Part shown: positions 8,293 to 16,227 of the stretch, piece after piece
Position numbering within the stretch: position 1 is the stretch's first letter
How the letters are laid out: the number at the start of each line of letters is the position of its first letter
The notes under the pieces: model-generated
Database searches by the model: none
What the model saw: the letters and a program-made list of their open reading frames with translations, nothing else
Told to the model about the DNA's origin: nothing
Program-made: the position numbers and the translations under genes
Assembly (NCBI RefSeq): GCF_002074055.1
Contig: NZ_CP014619.1
Coordinates: 868,001-932,000 of the forward strand
Direction: 5' to 3'
Source: Frondihabitans sp. 762G35
Lineage (GTDB): Bacteria > Actinomycetota > Actinomycetes > Actinomycetales > Microbacteriaceae
DNA length: 64,000 nucleotides

Positions 8293-9034
8293 CGCGTCCC
8301 GTCTCGTGGTCGACGGTGTCGATCACGGCGTCGCGGACGGGGTCGCCGGGCGGGTCGAGCAGCCGGTCGCGGATGCGCCGGGCGGCCCGCGCGGCGACGT
8401 CGGCGACGACGACGGGCCCCTCGACGGTCGGCCTCCGCCCCCAGAGCTGACCCGCGATCACGCCCCAGCCGGGATCGACCTCCGAGCGGTGGAGGTCGAG
8501 GCAGTGCGCGCAGGCCGTCGCCCCGGGAACGACGACGGGCCCCACGCGCGTCGACCGATCTCCCATCACGACGCAGAGGTGGGGGACGTCCCGTCGGAGC
8601 CAGGCCCCGGTCACCTGCGGATCGTGGACGTGGTGGGAGACCGCGACGCCGAGGACGGGTGGGGGACGGACGGCCACCGACTCCGCGTCGACCCGCTCGG
8701 GGGAGAGTCCGCAGCCGACGAGCATCGCCACGATCGCGTCGAGGAGCGGCGAGGAGCCCGTGACGGCGATGCGGGAGGCGGCCGGCGGCTCCTGCGAGAC
8801 GAGAGCGGGAGCGACGGCGTCGACGAGCGTGGACGCCTCCTCCTCGCTGCAGCGCGCGCGGTCGGCGAGCACGCCCAGACCGGCCCTGCCGTGGCCCGAC
8901 GCGATCGCGGCCACGAGTCGCTCCTGGGTCGCGGAAAGGCCCGAGAGGACGACGACGGCCCGGTCGACGCCGATCTGCAGCGTGTGCGGATCGCGCCAGA
9001 CGAGGGGGAGACGGGGATCGAAACGGATGTCCAT
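8153..9034 (-). CDS. ThiF/E1-like protein resembling TOMM cyclodehydratase partner (orphan)
   Basis: A 293-residue protein similar to the leader-peptide-binding / ThiF-like proteins of thiazole/oxazole RiPP pathways. The best signature is GPVVVPGATACAHCLDLHRS at residues 165-184, giving C175-x2-C178, paired with PHPSCGC (C259-x-C261) near the end, a probable zinc site. The nucleotide-binding loop is degenerate (VTGSS instead of GxGxxG). No YcaO cyclodehydratase, dehydrogenase or precursor peptide is visible in this window, so I do not call a RiPP cluster. Mycobacterium has a comparable protein in the same neighbourhood. The ATG at 9034 has no clear ribosome site. The last 46 codons lie antisense to the end of uvrD2, and the C259/C261 pair falls inside that overlap, which supports the long reading of both genes. 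Confidence 0.7.
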   Translation of the reverse strand: MDIRFDPRLPLVWRDPHTLQIGVDRAVVVLSGLSATQERLVAAIASGHGRAGLGVLADRARCSEEEASTLVDAVAPALVSQEPPAASRIAVTGSSPLLDAIVAMLVGCGLSPERVDAESVAVRPPPVLGVAVSHHVHDPQVTGAWLRRDVPHLCVVMGDRSTRVGPVVVPGATACAHCLDLHRSEVDPGWGVIAGQLWGRRPTVEGPVVVADVAARAARRIRDRLLDPPGDPVRDAVIDTVDHETGRVTSTVSRPHPSCGCAALPGTGWVAGPSLRDPVPRGSRRAEDVLALA

Positions 9035-9095
9035 GCCCCGAGGATGCCGGAGACCGGACGGAGCCCGCAGAAGTTGTCCACAGGCTCCTGCGGTG

Positions 9096-10460
9096 TCAGT
9101 GCTCGGGCTCCTCGGCCGTGCCGTCGTCGGCCTCGCGGGGTCGGTCGTCGCCGACGTCGTTCAGGAGGTCCTCGATGGCACGGTCGACGTCGTCGAGCGC
9201 GGGTTCCGTCGACGTGAGGCGGGCGACGAGGGCCTTCGGGTCGTCGATGTCGTCGCTGCCGGGGACGATGTCGGGGTGGGCCCAGAGCGCATCGCGGGCC
9301 TCGGCTCCGACGGCCTCGGTGATCGTCTGCCACATCGCGGCGGCCTCGCGGAGGCGCCGAGGGCGCAGCTCGAGGCCGACGAGCGTGGCGAACGCCGACT
9401 CGGCGGGGCCTCCTGCCGCGCGACGACGGCGGACCATCTCGGCGATGGCGGTCGACTTGGGGAGGCGCGCTGTCGCCTGCGCGGTGACCACGTCGACCCA
9501 GCCCTCGATGAGGGCGAGGGTCGTCTCGAGACGGCCGAGCGCGGCGAGCTGCTCGTCGGTCTTCGGCGGGATGAGGGCACCGCTGGCCATGGCCTCGCGG
9601 AGCTGGTCCGGGTTCGCGGGGTCGAAGTCGACCGCGAGCTCCTCGAGCCTCGACGTGTCGATCGAGATGCCCTGGGCGAACTCGCGGATCGAGGAGATGA
9701 GGTGGAGTCGCAGCCATCGGGCGTGCCGGAAGAGGCGGGCGTGGGCGAGCTCGCGCACGGCGAGGTAGAGCTGGACCTGGTCGGCCTCGACGTCGAGCCC
9801 CTCGCCGAACGCGGCGACGTTCTGGGGGATGAGGGCCGCCTGCTGGTCGTCGAGCAGGGGGATGCCCACGTCGCCGCCCGAGACGACCTCGGTCGAGAGC
9901 TGGCCGACGACCTGGCCGAGCTGCATGGCGAACAGGGCGCCTCCGACGCTGCGCATGACCTGGCTGGCGCCCTTGAGCATGTCGCGCATCTCCTCGGGAG
10001 CCTGCTCGCCCAGGACGCCGGTCAGGGAGTCGGCGATGGAGTCGGCGACCGGCTCCGCGAGCTGGCTCCACACGGGCATGGAGGCGGTGGCCCACTCGGC
10101 GCGCGTCATCAGACGGGGCTCGACGGTCAGCTCCGCCACGAACGTGACGTCGTCGAGCCAGAGGGCCGCCACGTGGAACGCCTGCTCCAGCGAGCTCACC
10201 TGGGCGGGCTGCGTCGCGACGGCGGACTGGCTCGCGATACCGGTGGCCTGCTCGGTGGCGAGCGACCAGTCGATGCCCTCTCCCGATCGGTTGACGGCCG
10301 CCTGGAGCTGGCTCATCAGACGGGCCATGAACGCCGGGTCGTTCGGCAGGCCGGCCGCGCCGACGAGCTTCGACGGATCGATCTCGGAGTCGCCCGAGAG
10401 GAACTGCCGCAGCATGTCGCGGAACTCGTCTTCCGGGCCGGGCTGCGAATCATCAGACAT
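9096..10460 (-). CDS. DUF2342 protein (annotated in the family as zinc-dependent metalloprotease / coenzyme F420-type fold)
   Basis: This 454-residue protein matches the actinobacterial DUF2342 family: EDEFRDMLRQFLSG near the N-terminus, LPLLDDQQ-like GIPLLDDQQAALIPQNV in the middle and AVRELAHARLFRHARWLR as the core helix. Family members are called metalloproteases, but the expected HExxH appears here as RELAH, with Arg where the first zinc-binding His should be. I therefore doubt protease activity. The last 40 residues are acidic and probably disordered. The start at 10460 is supported by a TAGCGT box seven bases upstream. It diverges from the PDZ-Lon protease, a neighbour also found in mycobacteria. 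Confidence 0.85.
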   Translation of the reverse strand: MSDDSQPGPEDEFRDMLRQFLSGDSEIDPSKLVGAAGLPNDPAFMARLMSQLQAAVNRSGEGIDWSLATEQATGIASQSAVATQPAQVSSLEQAFHVAALWLDDVTFVAELTVEPRLMTRAEWATASMPVWSQLAEPVADSIADSLTGVLGEQAPEEMRDMLKGASQVMRSVGGALFAMQLGQVVGQLSTEVVSGGDVGIPLLDDQQAALIPQNVAAFGEGLDVEADQVQLYLAVRELAHARLFRHARWLRLHLISSIREFAQGISIDTSRLEELAVDFDPANPDQLREAMASGALIPPKTDEQLAALGRLETTLALIEGWVDVVTAQATARLPKSTAIAEMVRRRRAAGGPAESAFATLVGLELRPRRLREAAAMWQTITEAVGAEARDALWAHPDIVPGSDDIDDPKALVARLTSTEPALDDVDRAIEDLLNDVGDDRPREADDGTAEEPEH

Positions 10461-10467
10461 GGCAACT

Positions 10468-10473
10468 ACGCTA
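10468..10473 (-). promoter_or_regulatory. -10 box (TAGCGT) of leaderless DUF2342 transcript
   Basis: TAGCGT on the minus strand lies seven bases before the ATG at 10460. No Shine-Dalgarno sequence is visible between them. Confidence 0.45.
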
Positions 10474-10587
10474 GCCGGTGGCCACTCGAACAGTCTGGGT
10501 TTCCACCGCTTCTCGGGGCTCGGCCACTGCGCCCACGGCGAACACGCCCCGTTGCGACCGCTCCAGCCCATCGAAGGAAGAACCGAG

Positions 10588-11715
10588 TTGGCCTATTTCG
10601 CCGCCCCCGAGGCTCCGGAACCCGCCCCCGTCCGGCGTCGAGGACGCCTCGGTCTGGGCTTGATCGGAGTCGCCCTCGTCCTGGGCGTCGTGCTGTCGCT
10701 GCTCCCCGCGCCGTACCTCATCGAGCAGCCGGGGCCGGTCTTCAACACCCTCGGCTCGAACGACTTCGACGGCAAGCCCACGCCGCTCATCACGGTCGAC
10801 GGCCACGAGACCTATCCCACGACGGGAACGCTCGATCTCCTGACCGTCAGCGTCGTCGGAAACCAGACCCAGAGGCCGAGCTGGGCAGAGATCGTCGGCG
10901 CCTGGTTCGATCCCAGCAAGGCCGTCATCCCGGTCGAGGCGATCTACCCCACGGGTGTCTCGAACAAGCAGGTCGACCAGCAGAACACCCTCGACATGCA
11001 GCAGAGCCAGAAGTCCGCGATCACCGCGGCGCTCGCCCACGAGGGCTACGACGTCGGCACCGACATCGCGGTCAGTGCGGTCGAGAAGGGGAGCCCCGCC
11101 GACGGCAAGCTCGAGAAGGGCGACCAGATCGTCAGCATCAACGGGACGAAGCTGACGCAGAACAGCGATGTCGATTCCCTGCGGGCGATCATCGCCGACA
11201 ACGGCGCCGCACCCGCGACCGTGGTCGTCGATCGTGCCGCGTCCGGCGGCGGCGCCTCGACGCTCGTCACGGAGCGGATCACCCCGGTGGAGCAGCAGGG
11301 CACCTTCCTCCTCGGCATCGGAGCGACCGTCGACTACTCGTTCCCCTTCACGGTGACCCTCAAACTCGCCGACGTGGGCGGTCCGAGCGCGGGCATGATG
11401 TTCGCGCTCGGTGTCATCGACAAGACGACGCCCGGTTCGCTCAACGGCGGCAAGCGCGTGGCCGGCACCGGAACCATCTCGGCCGACGGCGCCGTCGGGG
11501 CCATCGGCGGCATCCGCCAGAAGATGTACGGCGCGCGAGCGGCAGGAGCGACGGTGTTCCTGGCACCGTCGGCCAACTGCGACGAGGTCACCGGTCACGT
11601 CCCCGCCGGCCTCGACGTCTACGCGGTGAGCACTCTCGACCAGTCGGTGACGGCGCTCGAGACGATTTCGGCCAAGGGCGACACCGGCAAGCTGCCGACC
11701 TGCCCGGCGGGCTGA
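10588..11715 (+). CDS. YlbL-type membrane-anchored PDZ-Lon (S16) protease
   Basis: A 375-residue protease with one N-terminal membrane anchor (GLGLIGVALVLGVVLSLLPA, about residues 24-43), an external PDZ domain around 155-235 and a Lon-type S16 domain. The catalytic pair is S267 in GGPSAGMM and K312 in GIRQKMYGAR, 45 residues apart as in Lon proteases. It should act on extracytoplasmic substrates at the membrane. The TTG at 10588 is chosen because an excellent ribosome site (GAAGGAAG, 10573-10580) sits seven bases upstream and no in-frame ATG or GTG fits. Mycobacterium has the equivalent gene between DUF2342 and UPF0182, as here. Confidence 0.9.
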   Translation: MAYFAAPEAPEPAPVRRRGRLGLGLIGVALVLGVVLSLLPAPYLIEQPGPVFNTLGSNDFDGKPTPLITVDGHETYPTTGTLDLLTVSVVGNQTQRPSWAEIVGAWFDPSKAVIPVEAIYPTGVSNKQVDQQNTLDMQQSQKSAITAALAHEGYDVGTDIAVSAVEKGSPADGKLEKGDQIVSINGTKLTQNSDVDSLRAIIADNGAAPATVVVDRAASGGGASTLVTERITPVEQQGTFLLGIGATVDYSFPFTVTLKLADVGGPSAGMMFALGVIDKTTPGSLNGGKRVAGTGTISADGAVGAIGGIRQKMYGARAAGATVFLAPSANCDEVTGHVPAGLDVYAVSTLDQSVTALETISAKGDTGKLPTCPAG

Positions 11716-11782
11716 CGTCCACCCGCTCCAGGGCTTATCCACAGCCTCGAGGAACCCGGGCTCGGCGTGGAGGTTGGCCCCA

Positions 11783-11788
11783 TAGGAT
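11783..11788 (+). promoter_or_regulatory. Candidate -10 box (TAGGAT) upstream of UPF0182 gene
   Basis: TAGGAT stands 36 bases before the TTG start in the 109-bp gap after the protease gene. No convincing -35 is seen. Confidence 0.3.
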
Positions 11789-11824
11789 GGCCGTTCAACC
11801 TCTCCACCAGCCAGGAGCAGCCTC

Positions 11825-14803
11825 TTGACTTCCTCTGCATCAGCCTCCTCCGGCACGGCTCGCGCCGGTCGGAGGTCGCCCCGCGTTCCCGTCCTGATCA
11901 CGATCGGCATCCTCGCCGCTCTCGTCATCCTCTTCTTCATCTTCGCGGGGCTCGCGACCGACTACCTCTGGTACCAGCAGCTGGGGTTCACCGGCGTCAT
12001 CATGACCCAGTGGGTGACCGGCACCGCACTGTTCTTCATCGGGTTCCTCGGTATGGCGGTCCCGGTCTACGCGAGCATCGACATCGCGTTCCGCTTCCGT
12101 CCCGTCTACGCGAAGCTCAACTCGCAGCTCGACCGCTACCAGCAGGTCATCGAGCCGCTCCGCCGGACCGTGATGTTCGGCATGTCCGCCGTCCTCGGCC
12201 TCTTCGGCGGCATCGCCGCCTCGAGCCGCTGGTCCGTCGTGCTGCAGTGGCTCAACCGCACCCCGTTCGGCAAGACCGACCCGCAGTTCCACCTCGACAT
12301 CGGGTTCTACGTCTTCTCGCTGCCCTTCTACCAGGGCGTCGTCGCCTTCGCGTCGGCCGTGATCCTCCTGTCGGCCATCGCCGCGCTCGCGACGAGCTAC
12401 CTCTACGGAGCACTGCGCTTCTCGGGTCGCGAGGTGCGCATCTCCCGCGTCGCGCGGATCCAGATCGCCGTCACCGCCGCCATCTACATCGCGCTCCAGG
12501 CCGTCAGCCTGTGGCTCGACCAGTACGCCACCCTCACCGACGGCTCGAACAAGCTCCTGACGGGTGCCACCTACACCGACGTCTTCGCGGGCATCCCGGC
12601 CAAGCAGATCCTCGCTTTCGCCGCCGCGGTCGTCGCTCTCCTCTTCATCGTGACGGCGATCGTCGGCCGCTGGCGTCTTCCGATCATCGGTACCGCTCTC
12701 CTGATCGTGATCAGCCTCCTCATCGGCGCCGTCTACCCCTGGATCGTCCAGCGCTTCCAGGTCGACCCGTCGGTCAAGAGCGTGGAGTCGACCTACATCC
12801 AGCGCAACATCAACGCGACTCGAGACGCCTACGGCGTCGCCTCCGTCAAGGAGACGAACTACGACGCCAAGGTGACCGCCACGCAGGGCGCCCTCGCCAA
12901 CGATGCGACGACGACGGAGAACATCCGCATCATCGACCCGGCGCTCGTCACCGACGCCTTCGCGCAGCTCCAGCAGTACCGCCAGTACTACTCGTTCCCC
13001 GACAAGCTCGACGTCGACCGCTACAACATCGACGGCAAGGTGCAGGACGTCGTCATCTCCGTCCGCGAGCTGAACCAGCAGGGCCTCGGGTCGTCCAACA
13101 CCCCCTACAACTCCACCTTCGTCTACACGCACGGCTACGGCGTGGTCGCGGCCTACGGCAATCAGCGGTCGGCGGACGGCCAGCCGGTCTTCCTCGAGTC
13201 CGGCATCCCGGTCAAGGGGTCGCTCGGCAGCGGAAGCGACTACGAGCCGCGGATCTACTTCGGCGAGTCCAGCCCGCAGTACTCCATCGTGGGCGGCAAC
13301 GGCGACAACAAGGTCGAGCTCGACTACCCGTCGGGCACCGACTCGAACAACAACAACGCGACGACGACCTACAGCGGCGACGGCGGGCCCAAGCTCGACA
13401 ACACGTTCAAGAAGCTGATCTACGCGATCAAGTTCCAGTCGGAGCAGATCTTCCTCTCGGACGCCGTCAACTCGAAGTCGCAGATCCTCTACGACCGCGA
13501 CCCCGCCACGCGGGTCCAGAAGGTCGCTCCCTACCTCACGCTCGACAGCGACCCCTACCCCGCCGTCGTCGACGGCAAGGTGGTCTGGATCATCGACGGC
13601 TACACGGCGTCGGACAACTACCCGTACTCGGCCCAGCGCAGCCTCTCGCAGACCATCGCCGACACCTACACGCAGGCCCCGGCGTACGCGACCGATCAGG
13701 TCAACTACATCCGGAACTCCGTCAAGGCCACCGTCGACGCGTACTCCGGCAAGGTGACGCTCTACGCGTGGGACAAGAGCGACCCCATCCTGCAGACCTG
13801 GCAGAAGGTCTTCCCGTCGACCGTCGAGCCGATGTCCGACATGAGCGGGACCCTGCTGAGCCACGTCCGCTACCCCGAAGACCTGTTCAAGATGCAGCGC
13901 GAGATCCTGGCGACCTATCACGTCACCGATCCGGGCTCGTTCTACAACGGCGACGACGCGTGGACGACGCCGAACGAGCCGACCAAGTCGACGGGCGACA
14001 CGGCTCTGCAGCCGCCCTACTACCTGACGATGAAGCTCCCCGAGCAGGACGCCGCGTTCCAGCTCTACACGACCTTCATCCCGCAGCAGACGGGCCAGTC
14101 CAACCCGCGGAACGTCCTCACGGGCTATCTCGCCGCGAACTCCGACGCGGGCACGACGAAGGGCACCATCTCGCCGGACTACGGCAAGCTGACGCTCCTC
14201 ACCCTGCCGAAGACCGACAATGTGCCCGGCCCCGGCCAGGTGCAGGCGAACTTCAATGCCGACACGACGGTCGCGAACGAGCTCAACATCCTCTCCCGCG
14301 GTGGCGACACGCAGGTCAAGCGTGGCAACCTGCTCACCCTGCCCGTCGGTGGAGGCCTGCTCTATGTCCAGCCGGTCTACATCCAGTCGACGTCGAACAC
14401 GTCCTACCCGATCCTGCAGAAGATCCTCGTCTCGTTCGGTGACAAGATCGCGTTCGAGGACACCCTGAAGGCCGCCCTCGACGATCTCTTCGGAGGGAAC
14501 TCGGGTGCGCCGACCGGAGACGCCGGTCTCGGTAGCGGCAGCGGCAGCGGCTCCGGCGGAAGCGGGACGGGCAGCGGCTCGGGAACGGGCACGCCGACGA
14601 CCGGTACCGGCTCGGGCAGCGGATCGACGGGTTCCGGCTCGACCGGAACGCAGAGCACCGCGCTCAAGACGGCTCTCTCGCAGGCGCAGACGGCCCTCGC
14701 CGACCGCAAGGCCGCCTATGCGAAGAACGACCTCGTCGCGGCCGCCCAGGCCGACGCCGACCTCCAGAAGGCGCTCGAAGCGGCCGTTAAGGCCTCGCAG
14801 TAG
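11825..14803 (+). CDS. UPF0182 family large membrane protein
   Basis: A 992-residue member of UPF0182, found across actinobacteria and cyanobacteria with no settled function. About seven transmembrane segments occupy the first 330 residues (the first is VLITIGILAALVILFFIFAG). A large extracytoplasmic region follows, starting near the VDPSVKSVESTYIQRNI motif. A low-complexity Gly/Ser/Thr linker (about 893-945) leads to a short alanine-rich coiled coil at the C-terminus. The TTG start is supported by AGGAG at 11813-11817, seven bases upstream, and matches the family N-terminus. The linker is coded by slippage-prone GGCAGC-type repeats and probably varies in length between strains. It may act with the adjacent PDZ protease, but this is inference from conserved order. 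Confidence 0.9.
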   Translation: MTSSASASSGTARAGRRSPRVPVLITIGILAALVILFFIFAGLATDYLWYQQLGFTGVIMTQWVTGTALFFIGFLGMAVPVYASIDIAFRFRPVYAKLNSQLDRYQQVIEPLRRTVMFGMSAVLGLFGGIAASSRWSVVLQWLNRTPFGKTDPQFHLDIGFYVFSLPFYQGVVAFASAVILLSAIAALATSYLYGALRFSGREVRISRVARIQIAVTAAIYIALQAVSLWLDQYATLTDGSNKLLTGATYTDVFAGIPAKQILAFAAAVVALLFIVTAIVGRWRLPIIGTALLIVISLLIGAVYPWIVQRFQVDPSVKSVESTYIQRNINATRDAYGVASVKETNYDAKVTATQGALANDATTTENIRIIDPALVTDAFAQLQQYRQYYSFPDKLDVDRYNIDGKVQDVVISVRELNQQGLGSSNTPYNSTFVYTHGYGVVAAYGNQRSADGQPVFLESGIPVKGSLGSGSDYEPRIYFGESSPQYSIVGGNGDNKVELDYPSGTDSNNNNATTTYSGDGGPKLDNTFKKLIYAIKFQSEQIFLSDAVNSKSQILYDRDPATRVQKVAPYLTLDSDPYPAVVDGKVVWIIDGYTASDNYPYSAQRSLSQTIADTYTQAPAYATDQVNYIRNSVKATVDAYSGKVTLYAWDKSDPILQTWQKVFPSTVEPMSDMSGTLLSHVRYPEDLFKMQREILATYHVTDPGSFYNGDDAWTTPNEPTKSTGDTALQPPYYLTMKLPEQDAAFQLYTTFIPQQTGQSNPRNVLTGYLAANSDAGTTKGTISPDYGKLTLLTLPKTDNVPGPGQVQANFNADTTVANELNILSRGGDTQVKRGNLLTLPVGGGLLYVQPVYIQSTSNTSYPILQKILVSFGDKIAFEDTLKAALDDLFGGNSGAPTGDAGLGSGSGSGSGGSGTGSGSGTGTPTTGTGSGSGSTGSGSTGTQSTALKTALSQAQTALADRKAAYAKNDLVAAAQADADLQKALEAAVKASQ

Positions 14804-14820
14804 AGCCGAGACGGCCTCGA

Positions 14821-14850
14821 TTAGACCAACGCTCCACCCCGTGCTAGAGT
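14821..14850 (+). promoter_or_regulatory. Promoter of tRNA-fMet
   Basis: TTAGAC (14821-14826) and TAGAGT (14845-14850) are 18 bases apart and end 12 bases before the mature tRNA. Confidence 0.5.
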
Positions 14851-14862
14851 CACTTCTTGTGC

Positions 14863-14936
14863 CGCGGGGTGGAGCAGTTCGGTAGCTCGCTGGGCTCATA
14901 ACCCAGAGGTCGTAGGTTCAAATCCTGCCCCCGCAA
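14863..14936 (+). tRNA. Initiator tRNA-fMet (CAU)
   Basis: The sequence folds as a cloverleaf with acceptor arms CGCGGGG (14863-14869) and CCCCGCA (14929-14935). The first pair is the C1:A72 mismatch typical of bacterial initiators. The anticodon CAT is at 14897-14899, in a stem with three G:C pairs (GGG/CCC) next to the loop, also an initiator feature. The T-arm reads GGTTCAAATCC. The 3' CCA is not encoded (discriminator A, then CAA). The body closely resembles E. coli tRNA-fMet. Confidence 0.95.
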
Positions 14937-14948
14937 CAAGAACGGTTG

Positions 14949-14985
14949 AGGCCTGTCCAGTCATGGACAGGCCTTTTCCGTTTTG
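14949..14985 (+). terminator. Rho-independent terminator of tRNA-fMet
   Basis: A perfect 10-bp stem AGGCCTGTCC/GGACAGGCCT (14949-14958, 14965-14974) with loop AGTCAT is followed by a T-rich run (TTTT then CCG then TTTT). Confidence 0.9.
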
Positions 14986-15049
14986 TTGCGTGCTTGTCTG
15001 GCGCCTCTCGGCGCTGGACGTCGCTGCGCTCCGTCGGGGACGACGGGGT

Positions 15050-15128
15050 GCGCGGCGCTTCGCGCGCGTCGGGTGGAGATGCCGGGGGCGCGGCGCTTCG
15101 CGAGCGTCGGGAGGCGCGGCGCTTCGCG
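15050..15128. repeat. Three perfect 15-bp GC-rich repeats
   Basis: GCGCGGCGCTTCGCG occurs at 15050-15064, 15088-15102 and 15114-15128. Each copy is itself nearly palindromic (CGCG...CGCG) and could form a short hairpin. They fill the gap between the tRNA terminator and the nitrilase gene. Confidence 0.8.
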
Positions 15129-15184
15129 CGCGGCTGCGGGCGGGGGCTGGGCGGGCATCCTGCTGGCGACGGAGGGGTGCGGGA

Positions 15185-15190
15185 TACCCT
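15185..15190 (+). promoter_or_regulatory. -10 box (TACCCT) of leaderless nitrilase-family gene
   Basis: TACCCT lies exactly six bases before the ATG at 15197, and no ribosome site is present. Confidence 0.45.
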
Positions 15191-15196
15191 GGCAGC

Positions 15197-16018
15197 ATGA
15201 GCGACAGCATCCTCGTCGGAGTCGGCCAGTTCGCCCCCGGCGCCGACAGCCAGGAGAACCTCGACCAGATCGAAGCCCTCGCGGAACGAGCGAGCCGGCG
15301 CGGTGCGCGCGTGGTCGTGTTCCCCGAGTACGCGTCCTACTTCGAGAAGAACCTCGGCCCCGCGTTCGTCGCCGCCGCGCAGGCCCTCGACGGCCCCTTC
15401 GTGACCGGCCTCGGACGCCTGGCCGAGCGGCTCGGGATCTTCGTGGTGGCGGGCCTCGTCGAATCGACCGGCACCGAGCGGTTCTCGAACACGCTGGTCG
15501 CCCTCGGGCCCACGGGCGAGCTCGTCGCCACGTACCGCAAACTGCACCTCTACGACGCCTTCGGTCAGACCGAGTCCGACTGGGTGGTGCCCGGCGTCGT
15601 CGAACCGCCGCAGATTTTTGACGTCGACGGCTTCAGCGTCGGCCTCCAGACCTGCTACGACGTGCGATTCCCCGAGGTCAGCAGGATGCTCGTGGACGCC
15701 GGCGCCGAGATATTGCTGCTCCCCGCCGAGTGGGTCCGCGGTCCGCTGAAGGAACACCACTGGCGAACGCTCGTCACGGCTCGCGCCCTCGAGAACACGA
15801 TCTACATCGCGGCGGCCGACCACGCGCCGCCCGTCGGCGTCGGGAACAGCCTGGTCGTGGATCCTGCCGGTGTCGTCGTCGCCGGTCTGGGCGACGAGGC
15901 GTCGGGGGTCGCCGTGGCCGAGGTGCGGCGTGACCGGCTCGAGGCCGTGCGAGAGCAGAATCCGGCGCTGCGGCTCCGTCGGTTCCGGGTCGTCGAGGGG
16001 CGGCCTTCCGCCGTGTGA
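15197..16018 (+). CDS. Carbon-nitrogen hydrolase (nitrilase superfamily amidase)
   Basis: A 273-residue cytoplasmic amidase of the nitrilase superfamily. The Glu-Lys-Cys catalytic triad is E44 (VVFPEYAS), K115 (TYRKLHLYD) and C153 (LQTCYDVRFPE). Size and motifs fit the omega-amidase / deaminated-glutathione amidase branch, but the substrate cannot be read from sequence. A PLP aminotransferase lies just downstream in convergent orientation. Some glutamine transaminases work with omega-amidases, so a shared pathway is possible but unproven. The TGA stop (16016-16018) lies inside the first 51-bp inverted-repeat element, so the extreme C-terminus (GRPSAV) may have been altered by that element. 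Confidence 0.88.
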   Translation: MSDSILVGVGQFAPGADSQENLDQIEALAERASRRGARVVVFPEYASYFEKNLGPAFVAAAQALDGPFVTGLGRLAERLGIFVVAGLVESTGTERFSNTLVALGPTGELVATYRKLHLYDAFGQTESDWVVPGVVEPPQIFDVDGFSVGLQTCYDVRFPEVSRMLVDAGAEILLLPAEWVRGPLKEHHWRTLVTARALENTIYIAAADHAPPVGVGNSLVVDPAGVVVAGLGDEASGVAVAEVRRDRLEAVREQNPALRLRRFRVVEGRPSAV

Positions 16019-16067
16019 CTCCACGGTTTACGTCGTTCGGCGAAAGTGAGCGGCGTGTTGTGGAGTC
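16017..16067. repeat. 51-bp element with 8-bp terminal inverted repeats, copy 1
   Basis: The element runs from GACTCCAC (16017-16024) to GTGGAGTC (16060-16067), perfect inverted termini. It overlaps the stop codon of the nitrilase gene. The interior contains TTTACGTCG and GTGAGCGGCGTGTT. A second copy lies 92 bp away. Confidence 0.8.
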
Positions 16068-16108
16068 TCGCCGGGCGCGAGGTGCGCGAGGTGCGGCTGC
16101 GGGCGAGT

Positions 16109-16159
16109 GACTCCACGTTTTACGTCGCTCGGCGAAGGTGAGCGGCGTGTTGTGGAGTC
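16109..16159. repeat. 51-bp element with 8-bp terminal inverted repeats, copy 2
   Basis: It has the same 51-bp length, direction and termini (GACTCCAC at 16109-16116, GTGGAGTC at 16152-16159) as copy 1, with only about three base differences inside. REP- or MITE-like origin is inferred. Confidence 0.8.
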
Positions 16160-16227
16160 TCGCCGGCGGGCGGGCGGGCGGACGGGCGGGCGCGCGGGCG
16201 GGCGGCAGGCGGCGGGACGGCGCGCCG
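16160..16227. repeat. GGGC-rich low-complexity tract
   Basis: The plus strand carries many GGGCGGGC-type units between the second 51-bp element and the stop of the aminotransferase gene. G-quadruplex formation is possible, and the 3' end of the aminotransferase mRNA would be C-rich here. Confidence 0.6.

Noticed and set aside
8153-9034. A thiazole/oxazole RiPP gene cluster
   Set aside because: Only the E1-like protein is present. No YcaO, dehydrogenase, transporter or precursor peptide is nearby.
11840-14899. A 1019-codon open frame antisense to UPF0182
   Set aside because: It is an artefact of high GC. The composition is Arg/Val/Glu/Asp-rich with no domain, and the plus strand has clear membrane and family features.
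15050-16166. CRISPR array
   Set aside because: The repeats are few, unevenly spaced and of two unrelated types, with no cas genes in the window.
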